From Rhabdornis inornatus (taxonomy: Eukaryota > Chordata > Aves > Passeriformes > Rhabdornithidae): a stretch of 64,000 nucleotides of DNA. Below the pieces are notes generated by a model. It was given only the letters and a program-made list of their open reading frames with translations. It was not told the DNA's origin and made no database searches. How positions within the stretch are numbered: position 1 is the first letter of the stretch; each line of letters opens with the position of its first letter. Shown here piece by piece: positions 1-14,029 of this stretch. The position numbers and the translations under genes were made by a program. The stretch covers positions 882,089 through 946,088 of the forward strand of contig VWZS01002405.1 of NCBI GenBank assembly GCA_013397075.1, read 5' to 3'.

Positions 1-3000
1 CCTCCTTGAGCTCTGGCCAGGGTTTGTAAGAATGACAACAGAAGAATTAAATTAGAAATTATGCCAGATTTTTTGTTTTACAGTATAAAAGCTGGGCTAC
101 TGTTGCAGCAAATTTGTAGGAGGGCTTGTGTCCTGCCAGGTGGATGAACCACAGGATTTCCCAGTTACTGTGTGTGGTTCTCCAGCCCTTCGCTGTGAAA
201 GCTCCCCTCCCACCCCCATCAGCTGATGTGTGGATTTGGATGATGCCAAAGCATCAGGGTAACTGGTGATGTGTCTTTCTTAATCATTATGGGCATTCTT
301 TTGTAGCAACGATTAGGTGCATTGCTTAGTTTACCCTTTTGTGATTGTTTGCAATTTTACTTTATAGTAAATTATGCTAATCTACATTACAGTAAATTCC
401 TTAGGCTGGTGTCTGGGTCTGTGTCTCTGACCCTACCCACCGGCAAAACAAGGTATCAGACTTCAGGTTTTAAATTATTAGACAGGGATACATGTTTATA
501 TAACTTAAGATTCCCAGAATATTGTGGAGTCAAAAAGAACAGCTGGGCTCAGAAAAGAGACTGGCAAGTTTCTGATTGTAAAAAAAATTCACTAACCTTT
601 TCCCTCAGTTTGCTCTCCTTGAGAAATGTTTTGTCTTTTATCAGGGACAGGGAGAGTCAGACTATTCTGCAAATCCCCAGCAAGTGCTCCATCAAACCTT
701 CACCTTTGCTGCAGCTAATTATCTCACTCCAACAGAGAGTTCTTATCAGAGACTGTACATTTCTCTGCAAACAGGGAAAATAACATGCTGCTATTCCTCT
801 GTGTGTCTCTGACAGTTCCAGCTCAGTGTATCTCACTGTACTCACGGAGGATATCAGTTGTGATGGAAGTAGGAGGAAAAACGTCCTCAGAGAAAAAAAA
901 AATTGTAGTATTTCATCAGCATAACCATACGAGATTTACACAATAAATATTTTTCACTTTTGATTGTGCATTTTCTCAGATTAAGACTGTGCTGTGATGC
1001 TATGCAAAGTTATTATACCATGCTCAGGAAAACCACACTACAGGGCTTCAACATTTCAACAGAGCAGTCCCTGAGGAATGCCCGAAAGAAATCGCTTCCT
1101 TAAAACTATTTTCTTCTTCCAGTACATCTTCAATAATCTTAGCACTCAAACATTTCCAAGCCCTTCCAAAAAATATTGTTACAGATTAACTTTTAATTAG
1201 CTTCCGAAAAGACTTCCCTATTATAAGACATAAAGTGCTGTAACTTATAAAGAAGCCTTGTAGACAAGCTGTTTTTCTTTTTATGGGCTTCAACTTATGC
1301 AGCCAATTAAATGCTGCTGAACTCATTCTCCTCATTGTACAGCTCTATAACCTATTAAAACATTTTCCTCTGGTGCATACACACTGCACTCTTAACTATT
1401 CTGAACACCACTGACTTTAACTAAACAATACAATAATTATTTTTACGCTCATCAGTGAGCCACTTAAAAAATCCAGTAAATCTCAGGACTGGGAAGGTGA
1501 GCAGCATCTGCACACTGAGAGCAGGAAAAGGCCATGTCTTATTTCTCTCTTCTCTTCCCACAGCAGTAGGGACAGCCCGAAGTGACCCGGAGGGCTGAGG
1601 GCTGCGGGGAGGGGACACGCTGCCCTTGGCTCGCCAGGAGAGCTGCGGGAGGAGCGGGGCTCAAAGAACTTGGGGTGACTCATCCCTGCAACAGGAGCAT
1701 CCCTGCCGGCTCAGCAGCACCACGGCTCCTGCAGAAACAAGGCTCGGAAATACTCACTCCCAAAGAAAAGGAACTGCTGCAAGTCCAGGAACAGAAGAGG
1801 TCTTTTAATGTTTCATTGCTATGTGTTTGTGTGTAAGTTAAGTCAGATGTGACAGATTCCTTAGCCTGGTATCATAGATTCACGGTGAGACCAGATGGCT
1901 AAAGGGATAGGCTTTCTTATGGGAAAGGTTGTCAAGCTGTTGGCTCCTTCAGCAAGAATGTAAACACTCAACGAGAAGCACATTGTAAAACAGAGTTATC
2001 ACACAGATAACTTCAGAAAATACCTCACAAAGCCAGTTGCTTGGAATTGGGAAATAAAAATGCATGGAAGAGAAGGGAGAGTGACTATCTTCATTATTTG
2101 AAAAATAATGGAAGGAAATTAATAACTTTTCACATTTTGGAACCACGTGCAGTGAGTGTGAGTACCATCCAGCAAATGCTGTAATTCTGTACAGCAGGAG
2201 GCAGCACAGATGGCAGGGCAGACTTCTATGACAGGACCCTGTCTGCAAGAGCTGAAACATCCAAACTAACTCTTTCACAAGAACCAAATTACATCCAAAT
2301 ATGCCCCTGCTCTAAGAAAAATATAATTTAGAGGCAAAATCAGAAAAAAAATGAGACTGGATATGAAGGATCCCATCTTCTTTTATGGGAATGATTTGAT
2401 TTTGAATTGAGAAAACAAAGCACAGCTAAAAGAAGAGTTTGTAAAATATGGGAATAAAGAGCCAGGATCAGATCTATTTATGCTTTTAAGGGTGCTTGTT
2501 TCTGGATTTCATTTAGAGAATGCATACAATATAGGGATAAAAACTCCATAAATAAAATTAATTCTCAGATATCTTTAATGGGACAGGCAGATTTTTAGTG
2601 TTTCACTGCCCAGGTCTGAAAAATATCCTTTGTTAATTACCATACAAATGCTTTTATAAAGTTTACTGGCTGAATTAGAAAACAAAGGGAATTTACCAGC
2701 TGTAGCAGGGAGAAGTGTAGTAAGCAACGGACGTAAATATTTAGGACATGAAATATTTGGTAAATACAACTGCATCCCACTAGCAGGACATTCTTATCAT
2801 TATGGTTGAAGCTCAGTATTTTAAAATAAGTTTTAATGGTTCTGGCCCATTTCCCTAGATAAGGAGAGTTCAGTATGCACTTCCAATATGCCCCATGGGA
2901 GGAAATACTCTTACAGAGTACTCAGTGAGTTAAAATCTCCTCCTGGTACATTTTTTCCCCCTAGAATGTAGTACCATAGCTTCTTAAAACAGCTTCCTGA

Positions 3001-5114
3001 AGGAATACAGAACAAAGTATATGTTGAGAGCATCCTGGGAGAACAAGAGCAGATCAGAATGAAAGGCTACAGAAAGGATTCCACAAAAGGGCTCAACAAA
3101 CAGAGCTGAAATTAAAGAGATAAGTTGAAGGTCACGTAAGTGAAATTGCTAGGGGAAGGACTGAGAACAATACAACTAATACAGAGGCATCCAGGCACAG
3201 TGAACTCTGGAGGAACAACCACATCAACCTTGTCATCCTCTGCTCATCTCCACGTCGTTGCACAGAGAGAAGGAGCTGGAATATCCTCCTAAGAAGGGAT
3301 TTCCCTGCTTTAAAAGCCTTAGAATGAAGCTATCGTCCTTGCATGATGAATTTACATCAAAAGACACAGCAAGTTTTCTACAAACACCTCAGAAGGCAAC
3401 ATAAGGCACAGTATGTGTGCAAGAAAATTATGAACTTTGCGTGTGAGTGACATATGCCCCCAGAATTCTTGCTGACAAGTAACACCCAGAATAGGGTGTT
3501 ACTGCACACAGGCACATTGAGTGGAGACCAGTTCTGGCAAAAACTGGCAGTGATGATTCTTCTGCATAGAGAAGGATTGCACCTTGAGAAAACTGGCCTT
3601 TTTCAGCTGTAGGTGTATGGTTTGACTGCTCTGTACAAACTGCAACATTAGCTGCTGGTGGCAGACGTCAATCAGTTCTCAAGAGCCATAGGAAAATTAC
3701 ATAAGGCATGCAATGTCCATGTATGAGAGTTAATTCATGAGAAATGACATAGAATGTATTTACAGAAGCAATAACAAAATATGAGATAGCTGCAGAAAGC
3801 AAATAAAACTTATTTTCTTGGGTGGCTGTGGAATTTTGGCTATATTACCAATTCAAATCACCATGGCTTTCTGTAATTGCTGGCTTGCTATTTAAGGGTG
3901 AGAGAAAAGTGCTGCCAGAGGCACTACAGGCTGACCTACTTCTAAAAACACATTAAAGTCTCAGTGGTAGGCAAAATACAAAGGAAAAATCATGTGGTCT
4001 ACTGCACTGGCCAGTACTCTGTTTTCCCTGTCAACCCATGGAAAACTTCAGCACTGGAAAAAAATATAAGTCTAGGATCACAGGTCTGCCTGTGTTGTCT
4101 TCCTTCTAGAAATGACGATACAGAATAAGAATTTTTTTCAATATCTCCACAAAATGAAGCAAATCTGAAAGTCTTATAAAAGGACTGAAAATCAACAACA
4201 ATCAAAAAAGAAGAAAAAACACCCATTTGAGGGTAGCCAGGACATACAGGGTACCTGCAAGGTATACCAAGTACTGATGAGCAGCCCACACAGCTTAACA
4301 TTAGATAATTTTCTGTTGGCAGAGTGGAAAAAAAGTAAAGAACAGCAACTGTTGCTTCAAGTGAAGTAAATATTAGAAAACAAGTGATCCAAAACAGTTT
4401 GCCAGGAGATGAAGGCATTAAAAGAAAGGAAAAAGGGGGTCTGAACACTTTCCTCCAGCAGACCCTTGTTAAATTTCTTCTCTCCTATATACTCTATTTA
4501 AGTCTCCTCCTTCAACCTTGCTCACAAAGCCTAATAAAAGAAGTTGAAATAAATGTATATCTCTTATGTTCCAGATGGAGGCTTCAGCAAAATTACATCT
4601 TTCTCCTTGATTAAAGAGAAAAACTTTCACCAAAAGCAATTTAGGAAAATTATTAACTTTTCGAAAGAGGATAATTCTGCCATTTTCACCTCTCTTTTTG
4701 GTACTTCAAACAAAAAATATTTTTGATTTAATATTCCTATCCATATTTAAAGTCCCTTTACTACCCTTAAGCCTAAGACTGCTTCTCTTTAAATCAAAGG
4801 GAAGATGATAGAAAAACTGAGATATTTACATCTCATGGCATCTCCCCAAGTCATTGTTAATATCTGGACCTAAGGCTAAAGTAACTTTTTTAGGAGACCC
4901 CCCTGTCCCACACCCTTCTCTGCTGAGCTTTGACTCTTGCTCCCTGCCCTTGCTGTGTTACCATCACTGCCCGTGCACACAGCAGCAGTGAAAACCAGCA
5001 GCAGTGAAGTGGTGAATGGTTTTCGAACCTGTACAATTCAGGATGATCCAGAAGCGTGCAGGAAACCACGCTTTTAATTGGTGAATGTCCTGGGGAAGAA
5101 TTAGGGAAGAGATG
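1..5114. other. Intergenic DNA, no gene seen
   Basis: AT-rich sequence with scattered short open frames (for example 322-783 and 3999-4448) that lack family resemblance, splice context and promoter features. I see no RNA gene or identifiable transposon. Confidence 0.75.
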
Positions 5115-5425
5115 TAAGAGTTGACGAAGCACGTGGCAGAGTCTGATCGGAGAACAGCGCTCCCAACAACAACGCGCTGCTTTCGCTCGCTTCGCGGTGC
5201 CGTGGTTTCCTTCGCTGCCTGCCCACTCGTGGATGAACACCAAGCCCCCCTCGCCCACACATTTTCCCACCTGTTGCAGGCACGCCGAGTGCCGCTGGTG
5301 ACATCTGGTGGTGGCACGGCTCGGCTCCGGAAAGCGCCGTCTGACCTCCCACCCGAAACAGAACCGGCCGTCCCTCTCCTGAGCTCCACTTCTGCACCGG
5401 CACCAGGCCAAATGTCACAAATCTG
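5115..5425. promoter_or_regulatory. Isolated CpG-dense patch (orphan CpG island candidate)
   Basis: About 300 bases with roughly 25 CpG dinucleotides (for example AACGCGCTGCTTTCGCTCGC and CTCGGCTCCGG), in surroundings where CpG is rare. Open frames on both strands here (5121-5426, 4890-5411, 5101-5562) are explained by the GC content and match nothing I recognise. It could be an unannotated promoter, an enhancer or a GC-rich repeat. Confidence 0.5.
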
Positions 5426-8400
5426 AACCCACACCTAACATCCCGCAGTGTTAAGCTCCTCCAAACAGCAAGCGACACTCCAGCAACAGACTTCAATTCC
5501 TTGCTTTCTCTCCTTTTCCGTACCAGGACTTGCTGCTGGCAATCTTTTAAAAGTGCAAGCAATCTACTATATCACAAGTATTCTTACAATAGAGAAAAAT
5601 AGTCTGCAACGTCGTCAAAAAGCATCCGTGTTCCATGAAATGATGCTACTTGTGGGTACTTCCACCTTTTGCCTATAGCAACAGATTTAAGTGAGCCAAG
5701 CCTCTTTTGATGAGAAATAGTAAGTGTAAGCTATTAAACTCACCACTTGAACAGGTCCCGGGGGATGTTTTTTGGTTTGGTTTCTCTTTTTGTTTTTTTA
5801 CATTTTGGCAATTATTTTGACTTAACTTCTGAGGAAGGAATCGACACAGTTTACTTGCTCTGCTAGTCCTTTGTCTTCCTGTCTCTCCCCACTTGCTTTC
5901 TTTCAGAGAAGGGAGGACTTCCCAACCAAACTGGCAGACTAAAACAAAACTGCCAGATGCTGCAAGGAAAACTGTCTGTCTTAGATTTGACAAGAGACAT
6001 GGAAGGTTGGTAGAATAAATGGTTTATATCACTTCTCAGGATGCAAGTCCCAACTTTTTTTACATCTACACAGCTCTACCCAAACTCTTAACCTTAATTA
6101 TTTGTCTCATATTCCCAGAGCTCAAGCACAGGACTGGAGCTTCAAGGAAACTAGAGATTTTTATGCAGCTACGAAAGCCACTTAAAGGCACTTTAAAAAC
6201 TTTTTTAGAGCTGCAAGGCTACATTTGTACCAATTCTATGATACTTTTACTAATTATTTTACTTTAGAAAAGACCTTTAATTCCTTGAGATGGAGTTTAA
6301 AGATATTCTAAATAAGAACTTCCACACCAATTCATCCCCAGAAGCATTTATGCAACATGCATTTAGGGTCTGGCATCTTACACTTTAGTGAACTTCTCAA
6401 GAGAATTATTTGTACAGAGGCATTTTGACAAAGCTTAAAAAGGGAATTAAAGCAGCACATCAGGAAAATTGGGTCTCTTCTTCCCAGAGCCTTAGACATA
6501 CTGCTCAAAAACAAGGTTAATAGTAATATACATCCACCGTGCTAACACAATGTAGTTCCCCTTAGCCATGATCCAGGTAAAGAAGCTGGGCTCCTCACCC
6601 AGGCTCATGTGTGACCGCTTTTTCCCTCTGCTCCAGAGACAGACTCCCAGGTCCCTTGAGGCAGCACCACCCCATAGGCCATCCCTTTCTGTACAGCCAG
6701 CACAGCGGCCTTCCAGCTTCTGGTCTGGATTGTTAGGGCTTCACCCCCTCGTATGAGAACTCCATCCAGTCAACCTTCGTTTCTTGCCCAGCCAATTTGT
6801 TTGCAATACCTCTTTGCCCTGTATAATTCCAGGGAAGAGACCTTGAATTAATGCTGCAGAATTTCTCTTCTTCAGGCATCCTTCAACCTCCTCTCAAACC
6901 ACAAGCTCATTAGCTCAGTCTGCTGTGATTGCAGTGAAGGAAGCTCAAATAGAGCCCCCCAGGTAATCCTATGATATCATACTGAAGAAGCAGGACGACA
7001 CCTCTTGTGTACTTTAAACAACAAATGAAAAAAAATTCAGTTAATGAGTTCTCCTGTGTTTGTAGTGGAATTCTATCCTCCTTAATTATGCCACTTGCAA
7101 ATGTGAGCTAATAATTCTGCTGGATTGCTGTATACACATCATCAGGCCTATTAATCATACTGGATGAAGGAACACTGATTTTCTTTATCTGCTTTTGGTT
7201 TTGCTACATCATTGCACACAATTCTTAATAGATTAATTTCTTGTCAGCATTTCTACCTGAGAGTTCAATGCTCCAGTTAATTAACTGGAGCATAACGTTC
7301 AGTGTTCTACAATCCTTACTTTTCCAAGTGCAAAGACAATTTTTTCCTCAGCTGATGTTGCTGTTCCGAACTTCATCACCATGAGCTGCAGAGGAATTTG
7401 GCATTGGGCACATTCCATGATTACTGGAGGAATGAGGAGTCTAACTGGCTTTGAGAAATGAATGGGTCAAAGTTCAATTTTTCCTCCAATAAGCAGGTGC
7501 AAACAGGTCTTGAATATATTTGAATAGAAAGCAAATTCTGTTGCCATATTCACTATTGGTATAGGGCACAGGGGGAGGAGGCAGAAATTGCTTCTATTTT
7601 CTGCCTTGAGTACCAAAAGATGACTGTTGTTTTTCTTTCCCACAGCAAAACCCCAGCATTTCCACATCCCAACAACTGCAGTTGTCATAATTCGGGCAGT
7701 CTCAAAGGTTCAACAAGGAGAGTAGATTCATTTTGACTTTCTCTTTAATCTCCCAGCAAGTTAATCTACTGCATGAAGTACCAGTGGGCAAACTTCATCT
7801 CTGTTAGTAGCTGGTTTTAAGTTAATGGCTTTGTAAGATATCACTTTTCACTTACTATTTCTCAGCCACTCATCACATGCTTCAAATTACACCTCAAAGT
7901 TGATTACAGTATGTCTCAAGAAAATAAGCATCCTCGTCCATCAAAATGAGCATATCTAGCCTACCAAGGAATAAGCAACTGAAACATCATTAAATACAGA
8001 AAATCTAGGGCTTCCAGGACTCCTTCCAAAGGCATTTATAACATTGTTTAAAATCCTACCACAAATACAAGGCCAAGGGCACAGAGGAACAACAGCAGTT
8101 ATTGCTGAAATGCAATCGGTTGTAACCTGCAATAAAATGGTTCGGCTATCAACTCTCTAAAGTAATTCAGAGAAAAAAGAAGTATCTTTTTCCGTAATCA
8201 CTACAGAACTAAAAGTATGTTGAAGTCTGGCCATTATTTGAATGCTTGTTTCTAGCCTTAAGAAAAGGGTGAGGTTAAGAAATTGTTTTTCAGCATTCTA
8301 CACTAAGTATATTCTCTTGAAGTAGATTCCTCTTTGGAATGACACTGTTCCTGGTGAAAAGACTCAGAGCTTTTGCTGTCTATCCATTTCAATCTTTTGT

Positions 8401-11144
8401 ATGGTAAACTTAGATTTCAAAATACTCCAAAAATAGGAAAATCACGTCTAATATAAAAAAATCCAAGAAGATACGCAAAACTCGGGTAAATGCAAGGTGT
8501 ACCTTTAAGACTCCCTTTCCTTTATAAAGAGGCTTATACTTCCTCAGCGATGGGAAATTGTTGGGATATCAGAGATGAACCAAGGGTAAACTGGCTATTA
8601 AACACATATTTTGAAAAAAACTTTGGCTTTGACAGTTTTGCTTTTCTTATGTCAAAAAATATCATTGAAAAGTCCTAGCCCGCTCTGCTTCTAAATACAA
8701 ACAATGTATCAATGACACAAAAAGGACTGGCTGCGACTGCCCCACCATTTGTGTATAAACACAGCAGCAGGTTACACAGCCATAGTAACACAGAAGGCTG
8801 CATGATCAAAAAAGTAAAGGTAAACAAAAGGGTGACTATTAATCAGTAGAGACTTTGTAGAAAACACCTCCTCAGCTCCTACAGGTGGTTAGCTTTAAGG
8901 GCAGAGAACTGCATTTTGGCTTGTTTAAAGAACCGAAACTTGGCACGGGATGGTGCTACCGCGTTGTTCTTCCATCAACTGCTGACCTCTGGAATTTGAA
9001 GCTGGAGGCTTTAAACCATACATTCTTTCAAGCTTATTGACTTACCTCATATTCATACCCTTAAAGCACAGAGATACTGTGGTGGTGAACGCTGGCAGTA
9101 ACAGACTGTCTCTCCCTCTGCAGTGTACTACTGCAGGATCTGTATTTTGGGGAGATGAGATTTATGGTACAGCTTCAGGCATTCAACTTCCGCAGCTCAG
9201 TTATGAGCCAAGGCTTTCTGTACCATCAAGTGAGCCTCCAGAGACCCATTCAGAGCTCGCTCTTCCAGTTCACAGCAAGTACTTATTTCTGTATAGCCTA
9301 GATCTAGATGACGGAGTAACACGTCTCCTCCCTCATCCTTATGCTTCACATTAATTTATTAAATCCCTTTTCCAAGGTAAAGATGGAGCTGTTCCAAGAG
9401 ATAACGTTTCAGCGAAAAAGATGAACTTATCCTGACATTTGAGGTAATAAGCTGTAACATCATTATTCTTTAGGGTGTATTTGCTCATTTGCTGCCCACT
9501 CATAAATGGGGAGCAACCAATGAATACAGCTTTATAAGAGTAGTATTAATCAGCAGTGGTTGAAATAGGATCCTTTCATTCAGGGAAAGGAAAATACCTA
9601 GTATCCTAACGAATTTAGGGTGGGAGAGAACAATGAAACAAAACTTGTATGAACCAGGAAATCAATCCTAAGCTGTAATAGCTTTGACCAATCATGAGAA
9701 TCTTGGAAAAAACCCAACTAACCCAACCAAAAACAAACACTAAACTTTATGTAATTATTTCCCTAATGTGGCAGTTAGTGGCTAAATCATTGCAACCAGT
9801 TGTGACTGGAATTGGTCCCTACCAAAGTTAAACTTTAACTTGCAAGAAACCTGTGCTGTGAAAGAAAAGTATGTACAGCTGTGGTGTATTCAGTTCCCAG
9901 GCTGAGTTAGAGCTCCCCTTTGTGTGTGAAGTCAAGGCATTTACTGCTGCAGCTGTTGTTTACCAGTGAAATGTGGTACCTTTGATCACAGCTCTGAAAG
10001 TGCTTTACGAAAAAGGTTGAAGTCCTTGTGCTCATCTTACAGACCAGCACTACAGTGTAAGCAAAAAGAAATTCAGTGACTTGTCCAAGATCAAAAGCCA
10101 AACTTGCCCTGGAACCAGGGTGTGATCTCCAGTTTATATTGCCTGCAGCTAAAACTTCCCTGCTGAACTCATTGCACTGAAAACTGCAGAAAAGTAAAGC
10201 CATTTTAGAAGATGCTGTTCAATATTGCATTTTCAAGACAAAATACTAAAACATATCACAAAGTAAAAAGACAGTATTTACTTCATTCAAATGTAAGCAA
10301 AAGTTTCCAGAAGCTTACATCTAACCAGCCTTCTAATTTGTAGAACTCCTAAAGTACTTGACTTTTACAACCTCAAACATGAACTAAACAGGCTGCAATG
10401 TTTTAAAAATCTTCCTTGAAACAGCACTGTTAATTATTGTCAAGAGTAGCATGGGAGAGGTCACTGAAGTGATAACACTTAGATATAGTGTTCTTAACTC
10501 TTTGATATTGGACACCTCTGAGGACAAACCTACCTAGACAAGCTATTACACAGATTCAATGCAGCAAGTTTATTTCTTACCCTAGTGAGGACAATTTTAT
10601 ATTTTGATAGGGTTGAATGGGGCAGTTGGAAAGGCACAGAGGAAAATAATAAGGCAACCTGGACATTGGCCTAAAATGAGGACAGATGCATTTACTTATA
10701 AATATAGTAATAATAAAGCAATGAGAGAGAAGAGTGTATTAGAGTAGTCTTACATGGTTGTATAAAACCAAGTCTTAATATACCGAACAAGATTTTAAGT
10801 AAATTAGTATAATTTATGAGAAGTGTCATGACCAGAATACAAATCATAAAAGCCAAGGCTTATTAAATATGGGGAACTGATGGAAATATTGCTTTACTTA
10901 TCAGAGATTCATATGCTTGCTCAGTAGCCCAAAATACAAGAACTACAGGTTTTGAAGAAAATCTGTGAACTTATCTGAAAAGAGGACACTCCTCAATCTC
11001 CCTTCCCCAAACTGACAAAACTAGATTTCAATACCTGAAGGACTTGAATATAGGCTGAAAAATAAATGGGAAAAATAACTTAGAAATTTCGGATCAAAGG
11101 TATGACTTCAAACAAATTCAGTGTGAGAGAAATGTGATTCAAGG
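5426..11144. other. Intergenic DNA, no gene seen
   Basis: AT-rich non-coding sequence. The one structural feature is the palindrome at 7268-7293. Short open frames (for example 9037-9354) look like chance. Confidence 0.75.
7268..7293. repeat. 26-bp perfect palindrome
   Basis: The sequence from ATGCTCC through GTTAATTAAC to GGAGCAT equals its own reverse complement over 26 bases with no spacer. The centre resembles the HNF1/POU-homeodomain half-site GTTAAT, but without the one-base spacer of the HNF1 consensus. Confidence 0.9.
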
Positions 11145-11330
11145 GCAGCACCCAGCACCTGGTGTTGTGGAACTTCATACAATTGGCCTTGGCCCATTTG
11201 TCCAGCCTGTCCAGACTCTGGTAGTCTTCCTACCCTCCAGTGATCAACACTCACACCCAGCTTGGTGTCACCCAACCTGTTATCATCTCTTACACCATGC
11301 TGAACCAACACTGTTCAGTTTTGATCCTTT
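11145..11330 (-). mobile_element. CR1-type LINE internal fragment
   Basis: The plus strand contains GTGGAACTTCATACAATTGG, CCTTGGCCCATTTGTCCAGC, CTGTCCAGACTCTG, CTTCCTACCCTCCAGTGATC and CAGCTTGGTGTCACC. This is the reverse complement of a CR1 segment upstream of its 3' end. It is diverged and lacks both ends. Confidence 0.78.
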
Positions 11331-14029
11331 GACTTCTCTTCAGTGAGAAAAATCTAACTGGCTTGCGTTACAAGAATCAGATGCTTGTAGTACTGTATCT
11401 CACTGCTTCACATGCTCAAACCTGAACTGCTATTTTTAAGTACTTTATTTCACGTGAAGGCTTTTGTGACTACAAGATCTCTGGGATTTTTCAGTGTTAA
11501 CAGCACTCTACAGAAAAGTTAACAGGACTATATAGAAAAGGACAAAATAAAGACAAAACTTCTTTACTTAGGCATCTTTTCAACTGTAACCCAGTCTCAT
11601 TCTTTTCTGGGTTCCACAGGTGCTGAAAAAATTCACCACAAAAATCAATAACTTTTAAAACAAGTACTACAGTCATTGTATGCAAAAACTGGGGTAATGT
11701 TCTCTTTTTGAAATGTACTCACTGTATGTATATTCATACTGTACTTTTATCATAGAATTACCTCCAGCAACATCTGTTGGAACACATATAAGCCAGATCC
11801 CCTCTACTTGTCTGACACACAGTTAGGAGGGAGAACTGCCATTCTTCTTTCTTGCAAACCCTGAAAGTATTAAAAGGTTTTAAAGTAAAGGGAGAAAAAC
11901 TGTTCTAGGAGCATATTTACAGCTCTAAGAGTATCTCTCTTTGCCTTTAGTATCTACAAGCACATAATATGCAAACATTATGAGTGCCCCTGACTTTCTC
12001 TAAGGGATTCAGAACCCTGTTTAAAATATACAAATTGGTGATAGGCACACTTTTCTTCTAAATATACTGTACAGCTATGAAAATAGGACCTCACGGTAGG
12101 TCTGCAGGCCTGAAAGAATATACATATTCATCCTGTAGAGTTTCCCAAACCTGGTAAGATGATCAAGCTTGATGACTCCATACTATGACACTTTAATATG
12201 CTATAGATAGTATCTGTTCTTTGCATCTTCTAGCTATAGATGATGACAGTACAGGTTTTCTTCTTAATAACCTGTTTCTACAAACCAACAGAATTTACTT
12301 AACCAGAGAACCACCACAGTAAAAAACCACCCAAACCTAAAAGGAACCTAAAAGATATGCTTTTGGTGGGTTAAAATTGTGGTACAATAAATAAATAAGA
12401 CAAGGCTCTTCCCTTGCCCAATATGTATTTCTTGTGGGTAAACTAGGATGTTGGCATCTTAGCCCTGAAGCCAGCCATCAAGCAGCTGTATCACAAATAA
12501 GAAGAAATCAGGGCCTTGGTGAGGAGAATTTTGACTATCAAGAGTGGAGCCACCAGTGTCAATAACTTCCAGGGTTCTACAGTGAGAAAAATAAATATTT
12601 TGATGAAAGTGTGATAGACGAACAGTAGAATTGCTGTTACTTCTGCCTTAAACATTCCAGGTGGCACATGCACTGAAGGAGACACACGTATCCCCAATGA
12701 GAGAGTCAAAAAGGCATACAACCACGTGAAGGCCACTTCTGGAATAGAAGTGGATTCCCCTTGGGTGAATACTCTGCCTCTGGAAATAACCTGCAACAGA
12801 CTCTCCAGCACTCCCAGGACCCATGTGCTCAATACAACCTAAGTGACTGGACAATATATGTCTAGCATGTATCTTTTCCTTACCTAGACTGTTGGCAGAT
12901 ACACCTGATGTTTGATTTACTTACTTCTTAGCACAACTACCTCTATCAGGCTTGGAAATAAAATTTTGCATCCTCCTAAACACTGACAGCATTTACCAGG
13001 CAGAATAAGTGGCATCTAGCACAAGGCACAAATGTCGCTTTTGGTCTGGAAGGCAGCAGCGAGTAAAAAGTCTTTGTAAAATATTATTGCCTCATTCCCT
13101 CTGCCATAAAAAGGAGTTTAGAAACTTTTGAATTATCAAAGTGATTTACAAAGCAGTGAGCAGAATGAACAGTCCTATTGTTTATTTTCTCCTCTACCCC
13201 AAATTTGCAGACTTTCACCTGCTTTCATAAGGACTGGCAAGCCCTCAGATGACTAGACTGTTCATGGTGACTACTGCTACACCAAAAGTCTAGGTGTATC
13301 TGAAGTTGGAAGGAAGAAATCGCACATGTGCAAATTCTCTGGCATAGGAAGAATTCAGCAGCTACAGTATGAATGGCTGCCCTGGGCACCTTTCTTTGGA
13401 GAAGCACTAACAGTACTCTGCTTCTCTGCCTCCCCTCCAGAGATCAGAGTACTCGTCAAGGTCTTCAGTAGCTCTAAGAGATTCAAGTTACCAGGCTCTG
13501 TAACTGCATACTTTATGTGGTGGAAGCAAAGACTGATGTTCTCAGATGTACAACAAATGTTTTTTAGAAGTACATTTAGCAGTGTTGCAGAGCATGAGAC
13601 ATATTAATGATGGCTCAAAGAAGTAACACCAAATGTGACACCTGACTGAAGTTTGACTAGTTTGGTCACCTGGGGTGAATTGATGACTTTACTTCTAAAG
13701 CAAACTGCAAGTATTTTGAACAGATTTAAGCTGTTATATCAAGCAGCACTGAACTCAGGCCACCCCGATGCCAAATCTCAACTACTGAAGCAATCCACTA
13801 AGGCCTAGATCTGAGAATGGTCATTATGTCTTTATTTTTGAAATGGAAAGGAAAAAAAAAAGCAATTGAAGAATTTCAATTACCAAAATCACAATCTAAA
13901 ATATTTTTCCTAAGTATGAATAAAACATGAGATGGTTTTAATTATAACTTGCTTAAATGTCACTGGCTGAGTACCCTAGGGGTTGATAAGAGCTGATATG
14001 GTTTAACATCTCCACTACCTACCCAGATG
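11331..14029. other. Intergenic DNA between two CR1 fragments
   Basis: AT-rich non-coding DNA. Open frames such as 12491-12832 show no recognisable domain. Nothing further seen. Confidence 0.75.

Noticed and set aside
322..783. 153-codon open frame near the left edge
   Set aside because: No domain, no promoter or splice context, and codon use like the surrounding AT-rich non-coding DNA.
5290..5320. Second CTCF-like motif (CATCTGGTGGTGGC)
   Set aside because: It differs from the core consensus at four positions, too many to call.
4890..5562. Overlapping open frames of 101-173 codons on both strands
   Set aside because: They coincide with the CpG-dense patch, where stop codons are rare. Several frames are open at once, and none resembles a known protein.
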